Source: Cheiracanthium punctorium (Eukaryota > Arthropoda > Arachnida > Araneae > Cheiracanthiidae). Taken from it: DNA of 64,000 nucleotides. Numbering within the stretch: the stretch's first letter is position 1; the number at the start of each line of letters is the position of its first letter. Under the pieces are notes generated by a model. That model made no database searches. It was not told the origin of the DNA and worked only from the letters and a program-made list of their open reading frames with translations. A program made the translations under genes and the position numbers. Of this stretch, positions 34,290 to 44,165 are shown piece after piece. The stretch covers positions 868,001 to 932,000 of the forward strand of contig JAWZYV010002471.1 of assembly GCA_038373885.1 (NCBI GenBank). The letters are read 5' to 3'.

Positions 34290-35329
34290 TGTTGCGGAAT
34301 TACTCTGCTACTCCTGGGGTTCGTCGTTCTAAAGTCCAGTTGGTGTAAAAAGTTCAAGTAAAAAGTCACTTGTCAGGATGGAACACAAACTTTATTTCTT
34401 CTAGAACTTCGTAGAACAATCAGCTGCACACAATTCACAAGCACAATCTAGCAGTAACGTGCTTTTAACAATCCGCTTGGATCAGAAGCTCTCACAAATG
34501 CTGTATTTCTCACACAAAATAAGTCACTTTTACAGGCTAAAATTCCGTGGAAATATTTAAGGGATATAGTACACTATCCCTTAAGACACAGCAATGAAGA
34601 ATTTACACACAGCACTTTAAAAACAGCTTCACAAAGCAAGCTAAAACACAGCTTCTATAGCACTATCAGTTCACACAAAACAAGCGTACTGAGAGCTCTT
34701 CACACATTGAATGTTCATTTTTGGTCATTTGGCGCGATTTTCCCAATGGGGCCTGGAAGTTGTTTTTCCTGCATTAAAAACGCATAATAGCCTGGCATTT
34801 CTCTTCTATGACGTGGTCAAGATTCACGCTTTATGTGGAACCCTCGAGAAATTGACTTTTCTGGAAACCTCTTGTACCTCCTGCGTCGGCTATTTATAGA
34901 AGCGGGCATCGCCCCGAAGTCAGTCAGTTGCGAGTTGAACATTCAATGTGTGAAGAGCTCTCAGTACGCTTGTTTTGTGTGAACTGATAGTGCTATAGAA
35001 GCTGTGTTTTAGCTTGCTTTGTGAAGCTGTTTTTAAAGTGCTGTGTGTAAATTCTTCCTTGAATATTTCCACGGAATTTTAGCCTGTAAAAGTGACTTAT
35101 TTTGTGTGAGAAATACAGCATTTGTGAGAGCTTCTGATCCAAGCGGATTGTTAAAAGCACGTTACTGCTAGATTGTGCTTGTGAATTGTGTGCAGCTGAT
35201 TGTTCTACGAAGTTCTAGAAGAAATAAAGTTTGTGTTCCATCCTGACAAGTGACTTTTTACTTGAACTTTTTACACCAACTGGACTTTAGAACGACGAAC
35301 CCCAGGAGTAGCAGAGTAATTCCGCAACA
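34290..35329. repeat. Palindromic LTR-like structure at the Gypsy 5' end
   Basis: The arms 34290-34716 and 34937-35329 are inverted copies, starting TGTTGCGGAATTACTC and ending GAGTAATTCCGCAACA. By eye they are identical except for about 34 extra bases in the left arm, which contain a hairpin (TTAAGGGATA/TATCCCTTAA, 34556-34585). The 220-bp loop carries a TATA-like TATTTATA (34891-34898) that points rightward. On the plus strand 34712-35329 reads like a complete LTR: TGTT start, TATA box, AATAAA (35223-35228) and CAACA end. On the minus side the same R-U5 sequence leads into the primer-binding site. Confidence 0.85.
34891..34898 (+). promoter_or_regulatory. LTR TATA box, directed away from gag-pol
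   Basis: TATTTATA is followed 30 bp downstream by GTCAGTCAGTTGC, an initiator-like string, then by the arm holding the AATAAA signal. It would drive transcription rightward, opposite to gag-pol. No equally good box was seen for the minus direction. Confidence 0.45.
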
Positions 35330-35333
35330 GTAT

Positions 35334-36231
35334 AATGCACCCTACTTTTAATTTATCTCAATAAAAATGGTAAGGATAGTTCCCATGAAAAGCAAATTGC
35401 TGCAAGTTAATTCTATCTAATCAGTTAACTAAATTTATATTTTTTATCAAATCTCAGCATTGAAAATATTTCATTGTACCAGAACTTCAGAAAAACTGCC
35501 TAAAGCACACATGCATATCTCCCCAAAAAAGCGACTTATTGATATGTTTCTCCAGGCAATGGCAATGGAACTTGAGTTAGAAAAGCTAGAAATTTGGAAC
35601 TGTGTAACAGCTTTGCGTTATTGGCATAATATGCATTATTTCTGGGAAAAATGTATTAACGAAAATGTTCAATGGATCAATACGGCAGAAAAAAAAACAG
35701 TATTTACTAATTCTGTGCGATTACTTTTATGAATATGTATATATAACTCTGTTGACTCCACTTCCATTCACTATTTGTAATAATTTGAAGCATTCCTATG
35801 TTGTTCGAGGGATAGGCTAATATTTCATTTGGAAGTTCATAAAAGTGTGTTAAAACTGTCAGATGTTATCGCTTAAGAATAAATTAGCGTTGTGAAAATA
35901 CAGACCATAACGTCTTTAAGTATCACCTAGACAAGACAAACATCGCTCTTGTGGATTGATTAGCATTTGTTTAACTATCATGAAGATATAATTTATCAAA
36001 TTCAACTTAATAGGAATTATATATTTAGATACGTGATCTTATATCCCCTACTTTAGTGTGGCTCACGGACAATTTACATGCTCCCAACAATATACATCGT
36101 CACAAATGTAATCGTCACTCCCCGCTGTCAGCTTTGCTTGAGCTACTTTGTGCATTGTTGAAACAGGTTTAACAAAGTACTTGACAGCAAGGCATGATAA
36201 CTTCTACTATGTTCAAAAGCTTTGTTTCATT
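35334..36231. other. Mostly non-coding stretch
   Basis: It contains one unassigned frame (35460-35732) and an inverted repeat at 36124-36188 (GCTGTCA/TGACAGC outside, TACTTTGT/ACAAAGTA inside). The interval is otherwise featureless. Confidence 0.5.
35460..35732 (+). CDS. Unassigned 90-codon frame
   Basis: The frame codes for a Lys/Glu/Trp-containing peptide (KKRLIDMFLQAMAMELELEK, later YWHNMHYFWEKC) that ends at 35732. No signal peptide, no family motif and no promoter feature were recognised. Its residue composition looks less random than most frames here, but an old transposase piece or chance are equally possible. Confidence 0.2.
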   Translation: MKIFHCTRTSEKLPKAHMHISPKKRLIDMFLQAMAMELELEKLEIWNCVTALRYWHNMHYFWEKCINENVQWINTAEKKTVFTNSVRLLL

Positions 36232-36585
36232 TCAATAATTTATGCGACGAACCTCGTGACGTAGTATATTTGACATCACTGTGTGTCGCTGAAATTTAAC
36301 TTCAGTTACAAGATTATATCCAATTAATTCAAAAGTATGTATTGCAGGCAAATACTTAATAGAGACGGTGAATGATGATTCATTAGGAGTTCGGAGGAAT
36401 ATTGTGGAATTTGAGTGCATCAAATAACGCTGAAACAATAGGTTAATACCGAAAATCGTTTTGTAAAATCTTTTATCATTTAAAACTTTGTCTAAACGTA
36501 TATTATGCATCTGAATATTTATTGCGTTATAGTCAATGAATTTTAATACTTCTATTATACAATTACGATTTAGTTTTCTTTTCAT
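36232..36585 (-). CDS. Unassigned 117-codon frame
   Basis: An uninterrupted minus-strand frame in AT-rich DNA that begins MKRKLNRNCIIEVLKFIDYN. Its start faintly resembles the helical opening of an F-box, but the LP dipeptide is missing, so this is not claimed. There is no membrane segment or catalytic motif and no homologous piece elsewhere in the window. It is the longest frame in the window not explained by a mobile element. Confidence 0.25.
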   Translation of the reverse strand: MKRKLNRNCIIEVLKFIDYNAINIQMHNIRLDKVLNDKRFYKTIFGINLLFQRYLMHSNSTIFLRTPNESSFTVSIKYLPAIHTFELIGYNLVTEVKFQRHTVMSNILRHEVRRINY

Positions 36586-38050
36586 AACTCACATGTGAAC
36601 ACTCATACTAATTACACTCTCCTTAACTATTTAACAAATGTGTATTAACTATACAACAAATTAATCAAATATTCTTTTAAAACAAAATATACGAGAGTAG
36701 ATTACTGCAATGTATTTTCATAGTACATGTTTTTTTTAATCTTATAAAAACACTGTTTTCCTCTAATTCTACAATATTTTTTTCTGAAGAATGTACTAAT
36801 CGCAACGTTCTAACTTGAAACACCGTTGTAAGTTTTCAAACAGATAAAAAAAGGGGTGAAAGCTAATAACAACTGTGCATTCATCACAAAATCAAACAAA
36901 AATTTCAATCTCTCATGAAAAATGTACTCATACAGAATTCGTCAAAAATAAATTAACTGTTTCTTGATATCGACTGCTTTCATTACTACTTCATCCCACA
37001 GTTGATGCGTGTCTTCCACTCTTTTAATTCAAGAAGTAATCCATTTAATTAAAATGTGCTCGTTCGTTTTCCTCGAGCTCTTCTTTCTCGTTCTCCTTCG
37101 CTTTCTTCGTTAGAAATATCAAGATGACATTATTTCCTCTAATTAGATAACAGAATATGTGTCCTTAAAAAAATAAAAATCAATTAGAACCCGTGCAACG
37201 AAAAGCTGACCTGGAAAAAGAACCGAGCATTTTTGTAGTTCTCATATAATCTGTAAGAACATTTGTGCCGGTGAAAATTAGTAAAATCTCGAGAAATACT
37301 GATGTGTACTTACTTCTAATTCATTTTAAAGGACATAGAACAGGTATTTCTGGAGTTTATGTTTCATAAAAATCGATGCTTAAAATTTTAAATTTTGAAC
37401 ATAATTGCCGTTATGAGAATACTTCAAATGAGCTGGAACATTTCTTTAAGCTTCAGGCAAGGAACCTAACCTTGGTCATCAGCGTCTACTTAAGCATGAT
37501 ACATTCTGAGTGCAGTACACATAAAAGTATACACCAGTCGTGTAGACAGAAAAAAAGATTCGGCGATGGGTCCAGGCCTTTTGAATCCCTCTCGGTACAT
37601 ATCTTTTTTTACGTTAACTGCACCTTTACTTGAAATCAGCAAGGGCCAAGTCCGTCCTGCCCTGTTTAAAAAAAAATCATGATTTAAATCCCAGCTCATT
37701 TATGAATCAAGTTTGATGCATATTCTGAACTAATTTATGAAATGTTTAGTTTCAGATTACTGGTATTTTGATAGAATTCATGCGTTTGATTTTTATTACG
37801 TGTTGTAACTCTAGAATGAATGGCAATGGTTTTTAAAGTGTGAAATACAAATTCTTAGAATGCAAATGCACAAAATATTTATGCATATTTAAAATTCTTA
37901 TACCCATCATACTACGGGCAAAAAATAAATGAGTATTAAGAGATAAGTATAAATATTAAGAGATAAGTATAAAAAGATGTAGCAATTTGAGAAAATACAA
38001 TTATATAACGAAAACTTGTTGATTAAAACTCAAATAAACAAAATCTGAAG
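36586..38050. other. Non-coding AT-rich stretch
   Basis: Nothing recognisable was found; overlapping opposite-strand frames at 37376-37699 show no motif. Confidence 0.55.
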
Positions 38051-38722
38051 TAGGGGAAGGTGGCTCAAAATGATCCCCTTAAGATTAAAACTTATAAAAT
38101 AACATAACATATAAAATAACATAAATGTTTGAAAGACACTTTCTCCCTTTGCTATTATATTTTACAGAATATTTTGCATCATAAGCATATTTTAATAATA
38201 TTTTAAAGGCACAACGGCTAATGAAAAAAAAATAGAATTTTTAAGATGTTTCTAACGTTCGGGAAGTTTCTAACGTGCGGTAGAAACGTAACGTTTCTAA
38301 CGTAACGTTCTAACGTGCGTTAACACTGGGTGTAAAATTAGAAACTCTATTAGAAGTTTCTAATTTTACACCCAGTGAATGATTCTTTAGAAATTTCTGA
38401 AAAATGATCCTTCATTTGAAAATAATTTTAAATTGTTTTTTATCAGCAAAATAAAAATATAAAAGTAATTATGACTGTACATAACGAAATAAAATAAATT
38501 TTACCATCACACAGTATGTATGATTTATTTTATAGAAAGTTTAAAACTAAAAAAGTGTCACAAACAATAAAATGGAATATTTTAAAATTATAATTTTTAA
38601 AATATAGCCTACAATAAACGCAGAAATAAATTAAATAATTTAATGGGAATGACGCCTGGGACCCACTCCTGGAGTTTCTTCAGTCGAGGGATCATTTAAC
38701 CGGGCAATATGGCTTCCCGCTT
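38051..38722. mobile_element. Probable pogo-like non-autonomous element
   Basis: The left side begins TAGGGGAAGGTGGCTCAAAA then TGATCCCC; the right side read inward gives GCGGGAAGCCATATTGCCCG and TTAAATGATCCC. Imperfect TIRs of this GGGGAAGGTGG...ATGATCC type are common in pogo/Tigger-like elements. There is no coding region. It contains a long perfect hairpin (separate entry). Confidence 0.5.
38324..38377. repeat. Perfect 23-bp-stem hairpin
   Basis: The arms 38324-38346 and 38355-38377 (starting CACTGGGTGTAAAATTAG) are exact reverse complements around an 8-nt loop. Just upstream are short repeats of TTTCTAACGT (38250-38315). Confidence 0.85.
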
Positions 38723-39700
38723 TAGGTTATGTTACTGGAACACGCTGAGAATTATAACAAACTTAGCAAGTGTAATTCACATCTGAAAACATACTCTATT
38801 CAGTAAAAAGTCATATTTCTGCACATTAAAGACTGTATTTCTAAATAAATAGGAAAGTTAGTACTTATCTTATAAGAGATATGATGTAACCTAGTTTTTT
38901 ACGATTTCTACTCAGACACGTAATACACCAATCGTTCAGGTTTTGCTATACTGTTCTATTAAAATGTTTACAAAAAAATTTAGTTGTGTTGCTAAGATTT
39001 GTCATCCGTGTGTGGAGTCGTGAAGAGATCATGACATTAACTTGTTTTCTGTACCCATACTTGGTGCACCCTCTTCAAGTGCAAATTCAGAAGGGATGCC
39101 TTGCAACTTCTGTGTGCGTAGGGAGAGAAAACAATTTAAAATCCATATGCATCCTGGGACACTGCCCCCTCTAGTCGAATCAGCTGGCTACGGGCCTGGT
39201 ACACGCATTTAAAAGTTCATTAAACTTATTAAGCTTAAGAGCCGTTGAATAATAAAATACCTTTTCAGTTTGGTTTACAGAATTAAAATTTTCGAAAACT
39301 GAAATATTCCACATGAATGATTTTCTAAAATCTTGCTCAACAAATAAATTCTCGAAACTTTCTCGTGCAGTGATTGATACTTTTCTATTTTTGGTTAGCG
39401 TTTTAGTAATATAATTATTTTACGCCATACATATTGAGTGATTTCAAAAACTTTAACAATATTGGAATATCTAGTAGTTGAAATAATTCAATTTATCGAA
39501 AAGAACTTGATACCATTAATCGAAATTTTGTTAGTTAATCACAATAATTTACTCAGTTGCGCTTGCAGTGATAGTTCGAAATATTCGAATTGCGAATGGC
39601 GAGATATATTTTTTTCCATTCTGCCGTCCCAGATCGTATGCGTTTAGCGCGAAGCTCTCAACGATTCCTGAAATAAGTATGATGCCCAGCTTTTTGAATT
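38723..39700. other. Non-coding stretch
   Basis: No gene recognised; the frames at 38986-39174 and 39438-39647 have no motif. Confidence 0.55.
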
Positions 39701-39822
39701 GTCCAACCCTTTCATAGGACACAACGTTGTTCTACCTATTGGGTGTCCCCATAATACAGTGGAAAATACTTCAGCCTTATGCCTGAACAGCATAGAGCCC
39801 ACCATTGGAAAGAAAAAAAAAT
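39700..39822 (+). mobile_element. Diverged SINE 3' part
   Basis: GGGTGTCCCCATAATACAGTGG and, further on, AGAGCCCACCATTGG followed by an A-rich tail parallel the SINE at 57.5-57.7 kb (GTGTGCCCCCATAATAAAATGG, ATAGCCCACCCGTT, A-tail). The tRNA-like head is not recognisable here. Confidence 0.45.
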
Positions 39823-40170
39823 CTTAAACACTTTTATATTTTATACATTATATATATTAAAAGCTTATCATAATGCATGGTCGTTTCTATGTGTTTTCTT
39901 TATTCCATTAAAGTGGGAAGTATATCATTACTCCTGAGTTTTCCGTATTTTTTTTTCCTTGTTCCATAAAACTCTTCTCTGCAATCGAAATTTATATTAA
40001 ATTCGCCTACCAAAACTGATTTGCAATCTTCGCTTAGAATATTCTAACTATACTTCACCTTTATAAATAGAGAATAGAAGGGTATTACAGAAAATCATTT
40101 TTATACTATAAACTTTCCAACTATAACTTTACATGTTTTTGAACAAAGTTCCCAAAATTATCACGAGTGC

Positions 40171-40424
40171 CAGTGGCGGATCCAGAAATTCTCTTTTGGG
40201 AGGGGCTAAATTTTGAAAAAAAGCTTATTTCCCCCAAACAAAATATGCAATAAAGCAAAATTTTAGTCTAAACCAATGTAAAAACTTTTGGTAGGGGCTA
40301 AGTGATTAAAAAAGATCACTCTACATATTCAAAGTGAATAATGAAGCAGAATGTTACCCTTAAGTAATCTCTTTTGGGAGGGGGGGGCTGAAGCCTCCTA
40401 GCCCCTCCCCTAAATCCGTTACTG
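40171..40424. mobile_element. hAT-type MITE (254 bp)
   Basis: The ends are CAGTGGCGGATCCAG and, inward, CAGTAACGGATTTAG. The flanking 8-bp sequences ACGAGTGC (40163-40170) and ATGAGTGC (40425-40432) differ once. Next to each end is a G-rich GGGAGGGG motif. The related pogo-like copy at 48 kb lacks this insertion. Confidence 0.85.
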
Positions 40425-40920
40425 ATGAGTGCATACCATAACTAATTGTAATGAAATGCCACTTCTAAAGAAAAAACACTACTAATTATGTTGTTATAGA
40501 ATAATTAGTTTTTAAAAAAGTTACGAATGGAGGTTAGTATGAAACAGTCGGGTAATATGGAATAGGTCGTATAAACCGGTAATTATTGAAAAATTAATCA
40601 TACTCCATAAAGCATAGTTTTTTCAACTACAAAACCATATTTTTTAAAATTGGACATGTTCAAGTCATTTCTGCTTCGAGTCTATTTAAAAAAGTAGCAG
40701 ATGTATTCTTTTTTCTCTGATCCCATTCAGTCAAGGTCAGCCCACAGAGAACTGCTGAAGCACTGAATCTAAATTCGCCTCGCAGATCTTTGGAGAACTT
40801 TCCGTTACAGAAGATACATTGACTTTCTTTTGTTTTCCGGTTCTTTAGTCGATGGCAGGAAATCCATTACAATATTACATAGTATTTCATAATACTCGAC
40901 ACGCTATCCAGAAAAATAAA

Positions 40921-41283
40921 CCTTTAACGCACAGTGTTCCCGCTCTGTGAACACCGAACTCTGACGTTTTGACTGTTGCCAGTCACGAAGAATAGATTTG
41001 ATTTCTATAAAAATAGTTGCGGGTGACATAGCTCCACGAGAATCCTTTACTTTTTAGCACATCATTTCCCGTAAAAAAATGGTTACGATTCTTTTTAACA
41101 GCACTGGCATCTGCCGAAAAATGGAAGAATGCGAGAGCAGCTGAATAGATTGCCTAATGCCGAAAAAAGGGATGCCGTTACCATCGCTCGACTTAACTAC
41201 CAGCAAGATGGCGGACGATCGAAACGTTCATCGCGTGCCACAGATCTAGAGAACCTTTTCTGGACGCAGCTGGCAAAACACTG
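40921..41283 (-). mobile_element. piggyBac-type MITE remnant, non-palindromic form
   Basis: From CCTTTAACGCACAGTG onward it is the reverse complement of the right part of the palindromic MITE at 50860-51369, through AACTATTTTTATAGAAATC, CAGCACTGGCATCTG and ACGTTCATCGCGTGCCA. It has only one copy of the arm that is duplicated in the other element. Its TTAA is retained on one side; the other end is lost near 41283 at a short repeat (CAAAACACTG...GCAAAACACTG). The 48-kb relative of the host element shows the empty site TTTTAAAGG. Confidence 0.75.
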
Positions 41284-41674
41284 ATGGGCAAAACACTGCC
41301 AGCTGAAAAACAACCACAATACAACAATCTAACGGGTTTTTTTACTACATATTATGCGTAACATCAATGTTCAAGTCACGAGTATACTAGTAGGTTAATA
41401 TGTTCGAAAACTTACTTGCAAAAATTCTTGAAAATCATTAAACACACTTTGTTCAGTAGCGAGTGGCACACAACAGCAAACGGTCAACTCTCACTGCTTT
41501 ATAATACGGGAGTAGTTCACTGCATTACAATATGGCAATAGTAGTTCACTGTACTATTCCCATTTGACATCTATCAAAGCCGAAAAATCGGTATGCCATA
41601 TTTCCTGACTATGCCATAATAACCTTCTCTTCTCTACTGCTTGGAATGTGCATCATTATCCATGAATGTATCGT

Positions 41675-41818
41675 GCAGTGGCGTATGCAGACTTCCTTCA
41701 AGGGGGGCGGGGGGTTATAGACATAACTTTGTGTTAAAATGCGTAATATTTAGGCTAAAAAGTGAAAATTTATGGCCACTGGTACCACTTTCCTATTTAC
41801 CAGTGGTTATGGCCACTG
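41675..41818. mobile_element. Small TIR element (hAT-like ends), 144 bp
   Basis: It starts CAGTGGCGTATGCAG and ends GGCCACTG, within an array B unit; cutting it out restores the unit (ATCGTG joined to TTTGCCTACTTGTT). The direct repeat at the junction is only GTG, so the 8-bp duplication expected of hAT is not seen and the class is uncertain. Internal copies of CCAGTGG/CCACTGG make it partly fold back. Confidence 0.55.
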
Positions 41819-42300
41819 GTGTTTGCCTACTTGTTACATAAAAGGCTTTTCAGAATTTTAATTTGCATTAAAATCGTCTGTTAAAACTCTCTAACAATCT
41901 TCGTCAGGCACATTTTAACTATACTCCATTTTTATAAATATTATTTAGAAAAGTGTGTCATAATCCATGAGTGTACAATATTTGTCTTCCTTGTTCCATA
42001 AAACGCTTCTTTGGAATTGGAATCTATATCAAAATCGGCTACTAAAACAGTTTTATAATCTTCGTCAAGCATATTTTAAGTATACTTCTCCTTTGCAATA
42101 ATCTGTAGAGTTTGCCAGTTTCTCACCAAATATGGAAGATATCCCCAAGTTAGGTTCGGCTTTGGCGATATCTTCCATTTTTTTTTTTGGTGGGGGGCTC
42201 CAAACTGGACAATAATCATCTAAAATTGCAAACTTTAGCGACTTTCAAGATTTTATTATCTACCCCCCCCCCCTCCAAGCGCTATTGGCAGTCCTATTAA

Positions 42301-42782
42301 GAAATGCAACATAAACGGTCGACACAAAACGGTTCCCAAAAGTATGTCCACAAAGATATTTCCAAAAATGATGTCGACAGAAAAAAACCCATATGAACGA
42401 GATAGCACTCTAGTGCATTAAAAAAAAAGAACAGCAAAATGATCTGCTTGAATCCTCTCAAGTTTTCATGTATTTTTTTCTTCATTTTTTTTACTTGCTT
42501 TTTACAATCCTTCTCTTTGGCTTTGCTCGCAGGAATTACTGTTTTCCCCATGAGTCTTACGCAGTCCTTTATCTTGCAACATATCTCAGTCCAATGTCAG
42601 TTGCATATGCTTTCAATGAGCCAGTCATTTTGCAGTGGCAAATAGATATTATCATAATTATTACCTTTAAATACTATGAAGCTATACGACGCTTGGGGGG
42701 AAATGTAAGCTTCGCCAATTAATTTATTAATTTAGGCCTAAAGTTTAAAAAATATACGATGGTTCGTTTTTAGTACTTTAAA
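42301..42782. other. Non-coding stretch
   Basis: Three overlapping frames on both strands cross a T-rich block; none shows a motif. Confidence 0.5.
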
Positions 42783-42794
42783 GGTCCCTAAGAC

Positions 42795-43178
42795 TAGTCG
42801 GCTTGCGGAGATTCAAGTCCCAAGGCTTTGCTACGGAGAAAAGTGCTTTAACGCCTAATCATTTTTCTCAGAAAATATTAGGTATTTTTAAATGAAATTT
42901 TCTTGTGTGAATCTTGAGAACTATTCGCAAGGATTGCGCGAATCATATTTGAATTAATTTAGCCGAAAGAGATTTTATTGCAGTCTGAATTCTAGATTGC
43001 AATAAAATCTCTTTCGGCTAAATTAACTCAAATCTGATTCGCGCAATCCTTTCGAATAGTTCTCCAGATTCACACAGGAAAATTTCATTTAAAAATACCT
43101 AATACTTTCTGAGAAAAATGATTAGGCGTTAAGGCACTTTTCTCAAGCATCGGGACTTGAATCTCCGCAAGCCGACTA
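42795..43178. repeat. Fold-back element, ~190-bp arms
   Basis: TAGTCGGCTTGCGGAGATTC at the left edge returns as its reverse complement at the right edge, and pairing continues to the centre (TTTAGCCGAAAGAGATTTTA / TAAAATCTCTTTCGGCTAAA) around a loop of about 15 nt near 42987. The arms differ at a few places, for example near 42822-42840. No coding capacity. No clear target duplication. Confidence 0.88.
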
Positions 43179-44095
43179 AAGAGGCCTCTTAACTGCCGGT
43201 AAAAAATAAATCGAAATTTGTATTTATGCCTTTTACGATATTCTTGCATTCAAATATGAAATGAAAATGCCACGTATTCTTGCGAACCATTTGTTTTGTT
43301 TTCATATGTAGATGCTTTGTAATTCGAAATTTACTGTAAACAATGACATAAAAATAACTATATACAAAGACCGATACTTATCATTTGTCCACACACGAAT
43401 TACAGCAAAAAAGTCACTTATGTTCAGCTGTTTTTTCTTTCGGAAAAACAAAAAACATTAAGATGTGCCCTCGATAATATTTTTAAATCGATACGTTTGC
43501 TTGGACTTATCAGTCTTGTATCTCAATCAACCCAGAAAAAGTGCAAACATGCGTGACTGAGTCAATTGAGCGCATTCATCGAAATGTAATTCCAAGATCC
43601 CAAATTAAGTCGCAGTGCCTCATCTTGACTCGGGGATAAAGTCAATTTCGTTGAGACGATAAAAGTATCGAAAATATGAACTTCATCATATTCTCTTCCC
43701 ATTAAGACGAAATCGCAGTAATGCATCGCGCATTCCAGACCATTTACGCCGGAGTAATTCCAATATAGGGAAATTTTCGGCAGGCATTTGCATGGTTTAA
43801 TTCAATAAATCAATATGACTCGGCTCTAAAACCCCTCGAGAAGCTCTGATCGATACTGTTTTGGCAAATAAAATTTAAAATGCCAAATAAAATGTTCTCT
43901 CGCATATTATACGTATATGTATGTGTGTGTGTGTGTGTTTGCGTTATCACATTTCATTAGAAGCAGATTGAAATAACCGACAATCTGAATAAAAATCAGC
44001 AGTCAAGGTGTTTATGTTTCGAAATCGATCCTCTTTCATACCAGATTGATAAATATTGCTTTCTAAAGCACAAGCACTTAAGGAAATTTTCCCGG
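43179..44095. other. Non-coding stretch with a (GT)n microsatellite
   Basis: A GT run lies at 43921-43938. There is no gene or element otherwise. Confidence 0.55.
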
Positions 44096-44165
44096 AAGGT
44101 CCCGGGAATCGAACCCAGACTCATTGTGTGGTAGAATGTTTCTCTAGCCACTACACAATTCAGGT
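44092..44165 (-). pseudogene. tRNA-like sequence, not a functional tRNA
   Basis: On the minus strand TGTGTAGTGGCTAGAG resembles an A box and D arm, and CTGGGTTCGATTCCCGG is a good T arm with a perfect B box. The anticodon stem is poor and the 5' and 3' ends do not form an acceptor stem, so it is read as a tRNA pseudogene or SINE head. No SINE body or A-tail was seen next to it. Confidence 0.55.

Larger units (their letters stand above)
28537..35329 (-). mobile_element. Ty3/Gypsy LTR retrotransposon with two non-matching palindromic ends
   Basis: Read on the minus strand the order is: palindromic 5' LTR-like region (35329-34290), primer-binding site, gag-pol, polypurine tract, palindromic 3' LTR-like region (29087-28537). 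The outer boundaries are TG and CA and are flanked by GTAT on both sides. The internal region is intact in order but carries one frameshift and two early stops. A normal element has two copies of the same LTR in direct orientation; here the two ends differ in length (1,040 and 551 bp) and in sequence. Confidence 0.75.
40070..41634 (-). mobile_element. pogo-like DNA transposon relic, itself invaded twice
   Basis: Flanked by TA (40068-40069 and 41635-41636), it sits inside an array B unit. Its termini are GAGAATAGAAGGGTATTACA and (inward) GAGAAGAGAAGGTTATTATG. Over about 930 bp it is the reverse complement of the element at 48295-49222. Its interior keeps a piece of a coding region (on the minus strand, a CNGKFSKDLRG-like string corresponding to CIFCHEKFSKD in the other copy). 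It is enlarged by a hAT MITE (40171-40424) and a piggyBac-type MITE remnant (40921-41283). Confidence 0.82.
39830..42300 (-). repeat. ~160-bp tandem array (copy B), heavily invaded
   Basis: The unit sequence is the same as array A (TTGTTCCATAAAACGCTTCT, AATCGCCTACCAAAACTG). The anchors at about 39932, 41658 and 41964 are 159 and 162 bp apart once the nested elements (40070-41634 and 41675-41818) are subtracted. The 42130-42300 end matches the 27330-27440 end of array A. Orientation is minus relative to the single-unit copies at 53.4 and 56.4 kb. Confidence 0.8.

Noticed and set aside
36124..36188. microRNA precursor
   Set aside because: The two paired segments are separated by very unequal internal loops (14 versus 3 nt), unlike a Drosha substrate.
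44092..44165. Functional tRNA gene
   Set aside because: The T arm and B box are good, but no acceptor stem and no proper anticodon stem can be formed.
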